A stretch of 64,000 nt of DNA from CAYPPG01 sp964412555 (GCA_964412555.1 CAYPPG010000029.1:27094-91093), one strand, 5' to 3'; counted from the stretch's first letter, positions 25,535 through 36,093 are shown. Translations and numbers: made by a program. The notes: generated by a model not told the origin, from the letters alone.

Positions 25535-27591
25535 TGTTTTTCTTGCATCCGGCTGTACTGTTTGGGTTGCTGGGACTTTCTGTCCCGATTGCGATCCACT
25601 TGATTGCAAAGCAAAAACGGGAACGGGTAGTATTCAGCTCGTTGCGGTTTTTGCGCGCGTCTCAACAGCGAGTCGGCCGGACCATGAATGTACAGCAGTT
25701 GATTTTATTGTTGCTGCGGCTTGCGATTCTCGCTCTTCTCGTTTTGGCATTCTCGCGTCCGATGTCTGTCGGTGGATGGTTTGCCTCTTTTTTCGGGGCG
25801 GATAGCCGGCAGGTGCTTTTCTTGATGGATACCTCATATAGCATGGGAACAATGATTGGGAATGAATCGTCGCTGGATCGCTCCAAGCGAGCCGCGCTCT
25901 CCATTCTTGATTCCTTAAGAGCCGGAAGTAAAGTTGCACTTGGAACGTTTAATAGAACGGCTAATTTGCAATCGGCGGGTTGGACGGCGGATCGATTTGA
26001 AATACGAAAACGCTTAGAACAACTTCCGCTCTCATCCGCTACGACAAATGTGGCTTCCGCTTTATCGATCATCCCATCCTTATTGCAAACGGCGGGACCG
26101 GGGACACGGGAAATATTCTTGTTCACCGATTTGCAGGATGCGGGTTGGGAACATGTGGAGCGGTGGGAAACTCATGACGAGAAGACCCGATTGACGGTAG
26201 TGGATTGCAGCCGGCCTATAGGGCAGAACGCTTGCATCGATTCGTTGAACTTGAATGTCATTCCCACTTTGCGAAACGCTCCGATTCGTGTGAATGCGAC
26301 TGTCAAGAATTATGGGAATGAAGAGTTTTCACCGCAATGTTCTTTCTATGTTCAAGATCGGAAGGCCGGTGAGCGGCGATTGTATCTTCCTCCTCTCGGG
26401 ACTGCAGAAGTGCAGTTTGAATTCACTCCATCGGAACGAGGATATGTTAGTGGCTACCTTGCTTTAAGCGATGATGCACTGGAGACTGACAATCATCACT
26501 ATTTTTGTGCTTGGTTGCCGGACACGATTTCTGTGATGATTATGGACCGGAAGGGCGATGTGAATCCGCCCTCACATTATTACTTAACCAATGCGTTGTC
26601 ACCTCCAATCAAACAGATTTCCATTGTACAACCCAAAATCGTGAACGTGTTAACCCAAAACGATTTGCTTGGCGCCGATATGGTCATTGTGACCGATGCC
26701 AAAAATTTAACTTCTATGCCGTTTATTGAAAAATGGGTGAATGATGGGGGAAAATTGGTGATCTTTGCCGGTGACGGGAATCATGCGGAATCCGCTTTTG
26801 ATTTCTTGATTCCCGGTGTGATGCTTTCGGCTCAAAGCTCTACGGTCAAAATTACGAAAGCGGCGGAACTGGATGATTTGATTCTCTCTCTGATCCGGGA
26901 AAACGAATTTTACCAGACCGCTCCCGTCTTGGTGGATTCCGCCAATCCCGATATTCATATCCATGCATGGTTCAATGATGGGAGGCCGGCGGTTATCCAG
27001 CGCTCTCTGGGGAAAGGGGGCGTCATTTATTTAGCGATCCCATGCGATGCGCGGTGGACGGATTTTCCGTTGCATGTTTCGTTTCTTCCTTTTATCCATG
27101 AAACTCTTTCCGGTTTTCATAAAAAGAAATTTGATTTAGGGATTGGAGAACCGTTGAAACCGCAGCAAAACGAGTTTGAAATTCTTCCGGCTATGACGAT
27201 CCGGAAACCGGATACTCGTGAGATCCGTTATGAACCGGATCCCGACACAACGCCACCAAAAACGGAGCAAGCGGGAATCTATGAATTCGCATATAAGAAG
27301 AATGGTATTGTGCAAAGAGAATTTTTGGCTGCCAATGTGGAAACGGCGGAGTCGGATCCGCAAAAAATCGATCCCTATGAATTGAAAAATTACCTGCCGG
27401 AGGCTTTTGTCATCCCGGCAGAGAGAATCTTGAGCGCTCCCCGGCAAACGGTTGGAATCGGTGAGTGGACGGATATCTTTCTTCTGCTTACGTTGATTCT
27501 GGTTGTCGTTGAGTTTCTCGTGGCTGGGAGATTTGCTGTGCCCCGTATTCGAGTTCAGCAGAGAGGGAATCAAGCAGGATGGAATTCATAG
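25534..27591 (+). CDS. BatA-like membrane protein with VWA domain
   Basis: A 685-residue membrane protein. The N-terminus carries the paired hydrophobic segments of the BatA-type leader domain (HPAVLFGLLGLSVPIAIHLI and LILLLLRLAILALLVLAF). It is followed by a VWA domain whose metal site DTSYSM is near residue 98. A long beta-rich region follows, probably extracytoplasmic, with an amidotransferase-like segment around ADMVIVTDAKNL...GGKLVIFAGDG. A final hydrophobic anchor is at 640-665. It overlaps the next gene by 13 bases. In related gene strings this protein is thought to interact with MoxR across the membrane. Confidence 0.85.
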   Translation: MFFLHPAVLFGLLGLSVPIAIHLIAKQKRERVVFSSLRFLRASQQRVGRTMNVQQLILLLLRLAILALLVLAFSRPMSVGGWFASFFGADSRQVLFLMDTSYSMGTMIGNESSLDRSKRAALSILDSLRAGSKVALGTFNRTANLQSAGWTADRFEIRKRLEQLPLSSATTNVASALSIIPSLLQTAGPGTREIFLFTDLQDAGWEHVERWETHDEKTRLTVVDCSRPIGQNACIDSLNLNVIPTLRNAPIRVNATVKNYGNEEFSPQCSFYVQDRKAGERRLYLPPLGTAEVQFEFTPSERGYVSGYLALSDDALETDNHHYFCAWLPDTISVMIMDRKGDVNPPSHYYLTNALSPPIKQISIVQPKIVNVLTQNDLLGADMVIVTDAKNLTSMPFIEKWVNDGGKLVIFAGDGNHAESAFDFLIPGVMLSAQSSTVKITKAAELDDLILSLIRENEFYQTAPVLVDSANPDIHIHAWFNDGRPAVIQRSLGKGGVIYLAIPCDARWTDFPLHVSFLPFIHETLSGFHKKKFDLGIGEPLKPQQNEFEILPAMTIRKPDTREIRYEPDPDTTPPKTEQAGIYEFAYKKNGIVQREFLAANVETAESDPQKIDPYELKNYLPEAFVIPAERILSAPRQTVGIGEWTDIFLLLTLILVVVEFLVAGRFAVPRIRVQQRGNQAGWNS

Positions 27592-29834
27592 TCTTGAATC
27601 CTCGTTTCTCGGTGCTGTTAGCACTAACTATCCTCGCACTGTCTGTCGTTGTCGTGTGGTGGGGGCATCGTGTTTATACACGACATCTATCCTCGGGAAA
27701 TTTATATTTTGGGAATCGCCTTCTCATTGTCGGAATTCTGGTGATCGGCCTCTGTCATCCCGCTTGGCGCAGCCATCGAGTGCTGGAAGAGAAAAAGATT
27801 TTTGCGGTTGCTGTAGATACGTCTTTGAGTATGCAATTGGATGAAAGAAGTAACACGAGTCGATCACGTCTCGAGGCTGTACAGCAGCTTCTCGATACAC
27901 AGTCGTTCATCGAGCCGTTGAAAGAGCGTTATAATCTGCAACTTTATCATTTCGATACTCAGACGGTTCCGGTACATTCCGATCGATTTGATTTTACCGA
28001 AGAAGACTGCGGTTTGTTGACAAATATGAACGGAACAAGCCATAGCCTCTCTTCGCGAACCGCTAAAGAATTGCTGGCCGGTATTCTTTTCCTCACGGAT
28101 GGAAGGGAGACCATGCATTCCGGAAGCAAAAATCATCCACCGGATGTGCCTATTTATTCAATCGGTGTCGGCAGTGATGAGCCGCTGCCGGTCCATGATT
28201 TTGAGATTGAAAAGGTCATCGTTCCGGAGCGGGTTACCATCAACAGCCAGGTTGAAGTTTCCGTCTTGATCCGCGCCGCCGGTACGACTCCGCGATCGAT
28301 CCCACTTCGTTTACAACTTTCCAATGAAGATGGAACCAATGAAGCGGTGATCGCTTCCACAACGGTTGATATTCAATCCAACCCGGATGCGGGATATTCC
28401 CGAACATCGCTCGCGTCGCTGTCATTCATTCCTGATGCGACGGGAAAATTTCGATTGACTGCGAATGTTCCTACATTTGATGGAGAATATTTTGAAGATA
28501 ACAATAGCAAAACGGTTTTCCTCGAGGTCACCGATCCGGAGATTCCGGTTTTGTATATCGAGGGGAAACCCCGATTTGATTATACATTCGTGAAGCGGTC
28601 ACTGGATGAGGATGAGTTTATCCAACCGACGGGCGTGGTGCGATTGGGAGCGAAACAGTTTTTGATTCAAATCGGGGCGCAGTCCAAGATGGAATCGGCG
28701 CCGGCTGTTTTCAGCGATTTGAGTCAATACAAAGTCATTCTCCTGGGGGAAATTTTGCCTGCGGAATTGGGTGATGAATTCTTGGACAAAGTGGTTGATT
28801 TTGTGGAAAAGGGCGGGGGATTATTTACCTGCGTGCAGGCGAATTTGCTGAATTCCTCTCATCAAAATTATTTATCTTTATTGCCTTTGGAGTCATCGGA
28901 AAACGCGGCACCTCAAAAACTGCGCAGCGAATTTGAGTTAAAGATATCGCGGCGGGGCATGTCTCATCCCATTTTTCAAGGTGGATTGAGCCGGCGGGAG
29001 CCACCGGTCATGCGGAGCGCATACCGTCTGCCATCTTCAAAGGCCGGTGCATCGGTGTTGGCACATTTTACCAAGGACACGTTTCGCCAACCGGCTGTTC
29101 TTGCGCAGCGATACGGGGAAGGGCGGGTACTGTCGGCGGCATTCGATTCCTCCTGGCGATGGGAACTGCAAAAGAGTATGGAAGGGAACCACATCACCTT
29201 TTTTTCTCAATTTTGGCGGCAAGCGATTCGCTGGTTGGCTGGACTGGAAGAAATCGAAACGACCCCGGAGAATCCGGTGATCGTGCAAACGGATATGTAC
29301 GATTACTATCCCGACGAACCGGTGGAGATGACAGCCTTTGTTTCCCGTGAACTGTATGATGTTCCACCGAGAGTCATTGCTCATTTGAAAGACGATGATA
29401 AGCCGCCCATTGTCTTTGCGAGCGATACAAGAGGATTGGGAAACGCCTATAAATATACGGCGGTGTATCAGCCGGTCCAAGCGGGTGAACATTCCTTGCA
29501 GATCCAAGTGGATAGCCGGGAAGGGCAAGAGAAAGAAGGTTTACCATCTTTTGATTGTTCACTTTCTTTTTGTGTCAAACGCACCATTCGGGAAATTGAA
29601 AACAACAGCCGGAATGAAGCGTATTTGCGAAATGTTTCGAATTCGTCCGGAGGGTACTACTTTCCTTTTGAACGGGCGCAGGAATTGCATGCGCTACTGC
29701 CACCTCCCGAGCATCGAACACCAAGCCGCGTTGAATATGAGTTTTGGAATCATTGGGGGATATTGAGTTTGGTCTGTGGGTTGTTGTGTACGGAATGGGC
29801 ATTCCGGCGGCGGTATGAAAGGTTGAAAGACTAA
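27579..29834 (+). CDS. VWA / amidotransferase-like membrane protein
   Basis: A 751-residue protein with two N-terminal membrane segments (LLALTILALSVVVVWWG; RLLIVGILVIGLCHPAW). A VWA domain follows, with DTSLSMQL near residue 83 and FLTDGRET near residue 170. Then come beta-sandwich segments (VTINSQVEVSVLIRAAG) and a class-I amidotransferase-like domain around 325-470 (VLYIEGKPRFDYTFVKRSL; YKVILLGEILPAEL; VEKGGGLFTCVQAN). The amidotransferase catalytic Cys is not evident. A last hydrophobic stretch near the C-terminus anchors it. It overlaps both neighbours (13 bases before, 1 base after), showing tight translational coupling. The product is probably an extracytoplasmic partner of the preceding VWA protein. 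Confidence 0.82.
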   Translation: MEFIVLNPRFSVLLALTILALSVVVVWWGHRVYTRHLSSGNLYFGNRLLIVGILVIGLCHPAWRSHRVLEEKKIFAVAVDTSLSMQLDERSNTSRSRLEAVQQLLDTQSFIEPLKERYNLQLYHFDTQTVPVHSDRFDFTEEDCGLLTNMNGTSHSLSSRTAKELLAGILFLTDGRETMHSGSKNHPPDVPIYSIGVGSDEPLPVHDFEIEKVIVPERVTINSQVEVSVLIRAAGTTPRSIPLRLQLSNEDGTNEAVIASTTVDIQSNPDAGYSRTSLASLSFIPDATGKFRLTANVPTFDGEYFEDNNSKTVFLEVTDPEIPVLYIEGKPRFDYTFVKRSLDEDEFIQPTGVVRLGAKQFLIQIGAQSKMESAPAVFSDLSQYKVILLGEILPAELGDEFLDKVVDFVEKGGGLFTCVQANLLNSSHQNYLSLLPLESSENAAPQKLRSEFELKISRRGMSHPIFQGGLSRREPPVMRSAYRLPSSKAGASVLAHFTKDTFRQPAVLAQRYGEGRVLSAAFDSSWRWELQKSMEGNHITFFSQFWRQAIRWLAGLEEIETTPENPVIVQTDMYDYYPDEPVEMTAFVSRELYDVPPRVIAHLKDDDKPPIVFASDTRGLGNAYKYTAVYQPVQAGEHSLQIQVDSREGQEKEGLPSFDCSLSFCVKRTIREIENNSRNEAYLRNVSNSSGGYYFPFERAQELHALLPPPEHRTPSRVEYEFWNHWGILSLVCGLLCTEWAFRRRYERLKD

Positions 29835-32695
29835 TGCGGGATACGGCTTATACTGAATTATGTCAATTTTTGGTAAAGATGCGGTACCGTTGGAGAACGT
29901 ATACTGCCTTGATCGGATTGTTGATTTTCCTTTCTGTCTTTTGCAGCCTTCTATTGATTGCGGTTGTAACCGATCAAATCGTTTATTTCAATACACCGCT
30001 TCGTTTTCTCGGTTTGACTTTGGTGATCCTGGCGTTTTGCTCAGTGTTTCCATTGATTGTCTATCCATTGATTCGCCCGTTCCGGCTGGAGCGGATTGCG
30101 CGCCGTTTGGAGATATACAATCCCGATCTTGAAAACCGGTTGATTAATTGCCTGCTTCTGACAAACAACGAAACAATTGATATGTCGATTGTGCATCGCC
30201 TTGCCGATGCGGCATTGAACAAATTGAAATCGGTTCCTCGATCTCTTGGATTTCGCAGAAAGCATGTGCAACGGCTGGTTTGTTTGGCGGCCGGTGTGAG
30301 CGTATTGCTCATTGGATATGCGTTTGTATTTCCGGAAAAAACGTACAATTCGCTTGCCAGGATTTTTTTCCCTTGGGCCGATATACAGCCTTTATATGAA
30401 ACACGCATTCTTGTTACCCCCGGCGACGTGCGGATTCCGGAAGGCGATGCGTTGCCGATTACCATTCAGTTCGAGGGAATCATCCCGCCGGATATCAAGA
30501 TAAAAGCTACAGCCAATGGGCAGGACTGGATTGAAGAAGTGGTGGGTGTTCCGGAACATAGCCGGGAATTGAATTACCGATTCGATGCGGTTGTAAACTC
30601 GTTTGATTATACGATCCAAGCGGGAGATGGAAGAACACCGATTTATCATGTCGAGGTGCTGCCCCGGCCGGTGATCGTGGATCGCAGTATCACCTATCAT
30701 TATCCGTTTTATACGGAACTGCCAACCGAACGGAAATCGGAAACAGACGGGGGGATCAGTGCGCTGGTTGGAACAAAAATCATTCTTTCCGCGACTTCGG
30801 ATTTGCCGCTTTCGCGGGGACTGATCAATTTGCGAAGTGGAGAGAATACGAAAATTGTCAAACCGCGCCAGATCGGTACACGATGCATTGAAGCGGAATT
30901 AGTCATCGAAAAAGACGGATGGTATACAATCAAGCTATTTACGGAAGACGATGTGGACAACCGCAATCCGGTGCGGCATCCCATTACGGCGATTCCCGAT
31001 ATGCCTCCGCAGATATCGTTTCCATTGCCTGGCCGGGATTTACCGGAGGTTTCTATTCCGGCACGAATTCCTTGTCTGGTGAAAGCGGCGGATGATTTCG
31101 GTTTGAAAACGATCCAGTTGTTATGCCGGGATATGGGATCAGATCAAGTTCATGAGATCGATACAAAACAAGGGGGAAGGCGGTTTGATTCATTGGAATT
31201 GGATTCGGTTCTCGATGTGACATCGGCTGTTTATCAGCCGGGGCAGACATTGGAATTGTATGCAATGGCAGTGGATTCGTTGGGGCAAAAGTCGAAATCC
31301 CAAAAATATACGGTTAAATTGGTTGCTCAAAAAACGGAAGAGGAAGACACTCGGTTAGCGGCGTCGGAATTGACCGATCTGATCGAGGAAATGCGGGAAC
31401 CGCTGAAGGAACATCCGACGGAAGACGAGGAACGGGAGAAGGAAAAAGAGAAGATTTTGGAAACGCTTGATGAAATTTTGAAGGAACAGAAAGAATTGAT
31501 CCCCCCGACAAAAGATTTGCTGGAAGTGGCGGACGAACAGAAAATCATCGAGCAAGAAGACGAGTTGGAACGGTTGGCGCAAGCGGAAAATCGCATTCTC
31601 GAAGAACTCAAGGATTTTAATCAATATTTGAAAGAATTGGCTCCGCAGAAATTTGACGATCCGTCGCTGGTAGATGAATGGAATGAAATCTTTGAAAATG
31701 TCGAGCGTGCGGAAGAATCGTTGATCGGAGAGGCTGTGGAAATCGCGCTGAAATCGGAAGAAGCGGCTGTGTGGTCGATTGAACAACTCGAAGAGCGCAT
31801 CGAAAGTGAATTGGAATCGTGGCTGCCTGAGAAACCGGACCGGACAAAGTGGAATCTCGAAGATGCTCCGGAAGAGGTCATCGATGAAATCTCGATGGTG
31901 GACCTTCCGGAAGAGTTGGAAGATCTCATTGGTGACTTGATCGAAGATGAAGAAGATGTTACCGAAGAAACCGAAGATTTATCCAGTAATTGGGCCAGCG
32001 CCGACTTGGAAGAAGGATGGGATGTCATGGACGGCCAGATCAGCAATTACAGCGCCAAGGGGAAAACGGGTAATACATTACCGGATTCCACTGAAGCGGG
32101 GGGGCGTTCCGGTGAAGGACGAACCGGAAAATCGAATGGGGAGTTCGTCGAAAAATTCGCACAGCATAAAGACGACCGGCAAACTCCGGCACGGATGCGG
32201 GACGAGGAATTCGAGGACGCGGTTGTGCAGGAACTGGACAATAAACCACCTAGCCAATCGACCGGCGGGGGGAAGAAAAGCGGGATGGGGCCGGAAGGTT
32301 TTACTGGCAAGCCGCCTCTTATGTTGCAGGAAAAACTCAACCGGTTGAATCAAAAACAATCCGATATCCGCGACCAGGCGGAAAAACTCGACCGCATGTT
32401 GAACGCGCTGTATCTGGCTCCGAAGGAATTGTCGGACAGTATTCGAGCGATGAAAGAGATCGAAGAAGAACTCGCGCAAGCGAGTTTTCAAAAAGTGCTT
32501 GAAAAACAAAGGAGTGTCATCGACAATTTGAAAGCCATCGAAAGAGCGGTTACCGATCCGATGAAATCCCATGTCGAACGAGCCGAAAAGAAGGAAAAAG
32601 ATTTCCAACCGGTAGCCGCCGTGCAGGAAGACCGCTTCCCGGAAGATTATGCGGAAGCGATCAATTTATACTTTCGATCGATTGCTGAGCGATAA
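29834..32695 (+). CDS. large membrane protein with acidic coiled coil (DUF4175-like)
   Basis: A 953-residue protein, last of the operon. Two adjacent membrane segments near residues 25-75 (LIGLLIFLSVFCSLLLIAVV; LGLTLVILAFCSVFPLIVYPL) and one near 155 precede a large extracytoplasmic part. Residues roughly 500-740 are extremely rich in Glu and Lys with long heptad-like helices, a probable coiled coil, followed by a low-complexity Gly/Ser/Thr/Lys linker (about 745-830) and another helical bundle. The architecture resembles DUF4175 proteins that close similar MoxR/VWA operons. It shares one base with the preceding stop. Proposed role is as a membrane-anchored structural rod; this is inference. 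Confidence 0.72.
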   Translation: MRDTAYTELCQFLVKMRYRWRTYTALIGLLIFLSVFCSLLLIAVVTDQIVYFNTPLRFLGLTLVILAFCSVFPLIVYPLIRPFRLERIARRLEIYNPDLENRLINCLLLTNNETIDMSIVHRLADAALNKLKSVPRSLGFRRKHVQRLVCLAAGVSVLLIGYAFVFPEKTYNSLARIFFPWADIQPLYETRILVTPGDVRIPEGDALPITIQFEGIIPPDIKIKATANGQDWIEEVVGVPEHSRELNYRFDAVVNSFDYTIQAGDGRTPIYHVEVLPRPVIVDRSITYHYPFYTELPTERKSETDGGISALVGTKIILSATSDLPLSRGLINLRSGENTKIVKPRQIGTRCIEAELVIEKDGWYTIKLFTEDDVDNRNPVRHPITAIPDMPPQISFPLPGRDLPEVSIPARIPCLVKAADDFGLKTIQLLCRDMGSDQVHEIDTKQGGRRFDSLELDSVLDVTSAVYQPGQTLELYAMAVDSLGQKSKSQKYTVKLVAQKTEEEDTRLAASELTDLIEEMREPLKEHPTEDEEREKEKEKILETLDEILKEQKELIPPTKDLLEVADEQKIIEQEDELERLAQAENRILEELKDFNQYLKELAPQKFDDPSLVDEWNEIFENVERAEESLIGEAVEIALKSEEAAVWSIEQLEERIESELESWLPEKPDRTKWNLEDAPEEVIDEISMVDLPEELEDLIGDLIEDEEDVTEETEDLSSNWASADLEEGWDVMDGQISNYSAKGKTGNTLPDSTEAGGRSGEGRTGKSNGEFVEKFAQHKDDRQTPARMRDEEFEDAVVQELDNKPPSQSTGGGKKSGMGPEGFTGKPPLMLQEKLNRLNQKQSDIRDQAEKLDRMLNALYLAPKELSDSIRAMKEIEEELAQASFQKVLEKQRSVIDNLKAIERAVTDPMKSHVERAEKKEKDFQPVAAVQEDRFPEDYAEAINLYFRSIAER

Positions 32696-32828
32696 TGGAA
32701 CAATATCCTATACTCCCACACGCGCCTCATGTTTTGTTACTTGTAAAAGTCATCTCAATTAACCCTTGCGATTCATCCTTCTGAGATGTAACATTCTTTT
32801 TCTACATCCTTATATTGTGGTACCAGAA

Positions 32829-35663
32829 ATGGATTATCGTAGTTCACTCAATTTACCTTCGACGACTTTTCCAATGCGCGCGAATTTACCGAAGCGCGAG
32901 CCGGAAATTCTTCAGCGCTGGGAAGACTTGAAAGTCTACCAGAAGATTCGACATATTCGGGAAGAAAATTCTTGTTTTATTCTTCATGACGGTCCCCCGT
33001 ATGCTAACGGCTCTATCCATCTGGGTACCGGGCTCAACAAGATTTTGAAAGATATGGTCAACAAATCCAAATTGTTATTGGGCCAGAACATTCATTATCG
33101 TCCGGGGTGGGATTGTCATGGATTACCCATTGAACTTAACGTCACTCAAAATATACCCGAATCGGAAAAAGCGACAATCTTGGCGACCGAGCTTCGTAAG
33201 CGGTGCAAAGAATTTGCGCTTTCTTTTGTCGATAAGCATCGCACTAGTTTCAAGCGATTGGGTGTGATTGGGGAATGGGAACGTCCCTATTTGACCCTAG
33301 ATTCACGATATGAATCGGAAGAACTGCGCCAATTCGCTGAAATGGTGAAAAAAGAATATGTGTATCAGGGGATGAAGCCAATCCACTGGTGTCCGTCCTG
33401 CCAAACTGCGCTGGCGGAAGCGGAAGTGGAATACGAAGAACATACTTCCCCTTCAATCTATGTCCGTTTTCCTTTAACCGGTGAATCGGTAGAGCGTATT
33501 TCAACGAAGGTGAAAGATTTGGGCGATAAACCGGTCAATGCGGTGATTTGGACAACAACCCCTTGGACATTGCCTGCCAACCGTGCGGTGTGCTTGCATC
33601 CGAATTTCATTTATACGCTTATATCTTTTGAAGATGAATATGTTTTGATTTCCAAAGATTTGGTTGAAAGATTCCTTTCCGAAACAGGATTACAAGGTTC
33701 CGATTCAACGCTTGGCTCTTTTACCGGTAAAGAACTGGAAGATTTACAACTTTTTATGAAGCATCCACTGGCGGAATTTGAGGTTCCATTGATCACGGGA
33801 ACGCATGTCACGTTGGAGCAGGGAACCGGTGCTGTTCATACGGCTCCCGGCCATGGCCAGGAAGATTATGCGGTGGGGCTTAAGTACGGTTTGGAAGTTT
33901 TTTCTCCAGTCAATAACGCAGGATGTTTGACAGGCGCATCTCCGGTTTTTGAGGGAATGCATGTGGAGCAATCGAACCAGCCGATTGTCAATCTTCTCGA
34001 TGAAAAAAAATTGCTGGTTCATCATGAAAAATACGAACACTCTTACCCCCATTGTTGGCGATGCAAGAAGCCGGTGATTTTTCGGGCGACGCGGCAATGG
34101 TTTATTTCTCTGGAGAAAGATCATTTTCGTGAACGATTGTTGGAAGCCATTGACCGAGTTAATTGGATTCCACCGTGGGGACGGCAGCGAATTCGCTCGA
34201 TGGTGGAAAATCGCCAGGAATGGTGTATTTCCCGGCAGCGCGCTTGGGGGGTACCGATTCCAGCGGTATATTTCGGGGATCGCGAAGAAGGCATTTTAGA
34301 TCCGGAATTGATTCGCCAATTTGCAGAAATTGTCGAAACGGAAAGTACTGATTTCTGGTTCCGCGCCATCGAAAATCCGGAAGAGATGAAGCGAATGATG
34401 CGGATTCAAGAACTGCTTCCAGACGGTCTTTCATGGGAGGATGTCCGGCTGGAACGGGATATTTTGGATGTCTGGTTCGATTCCGGTGTCAGCCACCAAT
34501 CAGTCATGGCGTATGACGAGGATATTTATCCGGTCGACATGTATCTGGAAGGCAGTGACCAACACCGAGGTTGGTTTCAATCTGCGCTGGTGACGGCAAC
34601 GGGGGCTGGTTTCGATCCTCCTTATAAAACTGTTTTGACTCACGGATTTACAGTCGATGAACACGGCCGCAAACTTTCGAAGAGTCTGGGCAATTTCGTG
34701 ATTCTCGATGAATTGGTCGAAAAGACGGGAGCGGATGTCATTCGCTTGTGGGTTTCTGCGGAAGATTTTCGCGGTGATATGTCGTTTTCAAAAGAGATCC
34801 TTTCCCGAATCATCGAGTCGTATCGGCGCATTCGGAACACAGCGCGTTTTTTATTGAGTAATCTCTATGATTATTCAACAGAGGAAAAAGTGCCGGAGAA
34901 GGATCGTTTGTCTCTTGATCGTTGGATATTGAATCGATGGCGGGAATGTAAAAAACGAATTCTTACCGCCTATGAGAAATATGATTTTCATAGAATATTT
35001 TATGATTTGAACAATTTCTGCAGTGTCGATTTGAGTGCGTTGTATCTCGATATCATTAAAGACCGTTTGTACGTTTCTGGTAAAAACAGCGTAGAACGCA
35101 AAGCGTGCCAATCGACATTGAGTGAGATTGTCGTTGAACTGACGGCCTGCGCGGCGCCGATTTTGTCTTTTACCTGTGAAGAAATCTGGCAGCACTTAGT
35201 GGAGATGAAACTGGTCGGGGAAGAAAGTGTCTTTTTCTTTGCCGTGGATCGCGAGATTCCGGAGATCGATCATGAATTGTTGGATTGGTGGGATAAGATT
35301 TTTATGGTGCGGGGTGAGGCGATCAAAGCCATCGAACTGCAGCGGAAAGCGTCTACAGTCGGCCATTCGCTGGATTGTTGTGTAACACTCGAAACGAGCG
35401 ACCTAACTTGGAAATCCCGTTTGGAAACCGCCATCGGAAATCGGCGCGGGGATGATCTTTCCAGTGTTCTCATTGTATCGGATTGCCGGTTAGGGGATGT
35501 GAAAGAATACGATTCAGTCTTTGAAAGTCCGATTGTGCCGGAAATCAAAATTGCCGTGCAAAAAGCGGAAGGTGAAAAATGCCCTCGTTGCTGGCATTAT
35601 GATCCGAATGTGGGAACAAACGGCAGTGATGTATGTCCTCGCTGTCGTGAAGTCATTACTTGA
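32829..35663 (+). CDS. ileS: isoleucyl-tRNA synthetase
   Basis: Class Ia aminoacyl-tRNA synthetase charging tRNA-Ile, about 944 residues, the normal bacterial length. The HIGH-type motif is PPYANGSIHLGTG near residue 60 and the KMSKS motif is GRKLSKSLGN near residue 616. The editing domain (WTTTPWTLPANRAVCLHP and TGAVHTAPGHGQEDY) is intact. A C-terminal zinc site CPRCWHY...CPRC is present. The ATG at 32829 is chosen because the usual start MDYRSSLNLP begins there; a TTG at 32766 would add 21 residues with no family counterpart. There is no strong Shine-Dalgarno. It begins a block with dksA-like, lspA and lgt genes. Confidence 0.96.
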   Translation: MDYRSSLNLPSTTFPMRANLPKREPEILQRWEDLKVYQKIRHIREENSCFILHDGPPYANGSIHLGTGLNKILKDMVNKSKLLLGQNIHYRPGWDCHGLPIELNVTQNIPESEKATILATELRKRCKEFALSFVDKHRTSFKRLGVIGEWERPYLTLDSRYESEELRQFAEMVKKEYVYQGMKPIHWCPSCQTALAEAEVEYEEHTSPSIYVRFPLTGESVERISTKVKDLGDKPVNAVIWTTTPWTLPANRAVCLHPNFIYTLISFEDEYVLISKDLVERFLSETGLQGSDSTLGSFTGKELEDLQLFMKHPLAEFEVPLITGTHVTLEQGTGAVHTAPGHGQEDYAVGLKYGLEVFSPVNNAGCLTGASPVFEGMHVEQSNQPIVNLLDEKKLLVHHEKYEHSYPHCWRCKKPVIFRATRQWFISLEKDHFRERLLEAIDRVNWIPPWGRQRIRSMVENRQEWCISRQRAWGVPIPAVYFGDREEGILDPELIRQFAEIVETESTDFWFRAIENPEEMKRMMRIQELLPDGLSWEDVRLERDILDVWFDSGVSHQSVMAYDEDIYPVDMYLEGSDQHRGWFQSALVTATGAGFDPPYKTVLTHGFTVDEHGRKLSKSLGNFVILDELVEKTGADVIRLWVSAEDFRGDMSFSKEILSRIIESYRRIRNTARFLLSNLYDYSTEEKVPEKDRLSLDRWILNRWRECKKRILTAYEKYDFHRIFYDLNNFCSVDLSALYLDIIKDRLYVSGKNSVERKACQSTLSEIVVELTACAAPILSFTCEEIWQHLVEMKLVGEESVFFFAVDREIPEIDHELLDWWDKIFMVRGEAIKAIELQRKASTVGHSLDCCVTLETSDLTWKSRLETAIGNRRGDDLSSVLIVSDCRLGDVKEYDSVFESPIVPEIKIAVQKAEGEKCPRCWHYDPNVGTNGSDVCPRCREVIT

Positions 35664-35715
35664 ATCAACTTATAAAAAGCGTTTGCTTTTTTCATTCCAA
35701 TTTGGAAAAGGTTAC

Positions 35716-36093
35716 ATGCGCAAAAGAGACTTAGAGCGTTTTCAAAAGATCCTTTTGAAAGAGCGTGATCGTGTTTCTCGTGAAATTCATACTTTGGAAA
35801 CAGCGAATTCCTCTCGGGAGTCGAAAGACAGTTCCGGATATGGAATCCACATGGCTGAAGTGGGAAATGAAGAAGAAGAATTCGAAAAGAACATCATGTT
35901 TCTCAGCAGCGAGGAAGGGATTCTGGAACTGATCGACGAAGCATTGGAAAAAATCGAAGAAGGCAAGTATGGAAAATGTGAAAGTTGTGGCGGAACCATT
36001 CCCAAAGCCCGATTGATTGCAAAACCGTTTGCGCGTTACTGTATTCAGTGCCGAATGACAGAGGAGCGCAGCGGCAATAATGGGAAATGGTGA
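35716..36093 (+). CDS. DksA/TraR-type zinc-finger protein
   Basis: A 125-residue protein of the DksA/TraR family. An N-terminal coiled-coil helix pair (RKRDLERFQKILLKERDRVSREI...EILELIDEALEKIEEGKYGKC in outline) is followed by a four-cysteine zinc finger CESCGGTIPKARLIAKPFARYCIQC. Such proteins bind the RNA polymerase secondary channel and tune transcription with ppGpp. The acidic tip DxxDxA typical of true DksA is not obvious, so TraR/YbiI-like function is possible. The ATG at 35716 follows AAGG and lies after the ileS stop; a longer frame would overlap ileS. The ileS-zinc finger-lspA order is common in several candidate phyla. Confidence 0.9.
   Translation: MRKRDLERFQKILLKERDRVSREIHTLETANSSRESKDSSGYGIHMAEVGNEEEEFEKNIMFLSSEEGILELIDEALEKIEEGKYGKCESCGGTIPKARLIAKPFARYCIQCRMTEERSGNNGKW

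Noticed and set aside
32766..32828. Upstream TTG start for ileS
   Set aside because: It would add a hydrophobic stretch absent from IleS proteins and has no Shine-Dalgarno; the ATG at 32829 matches the usual N-terminus.
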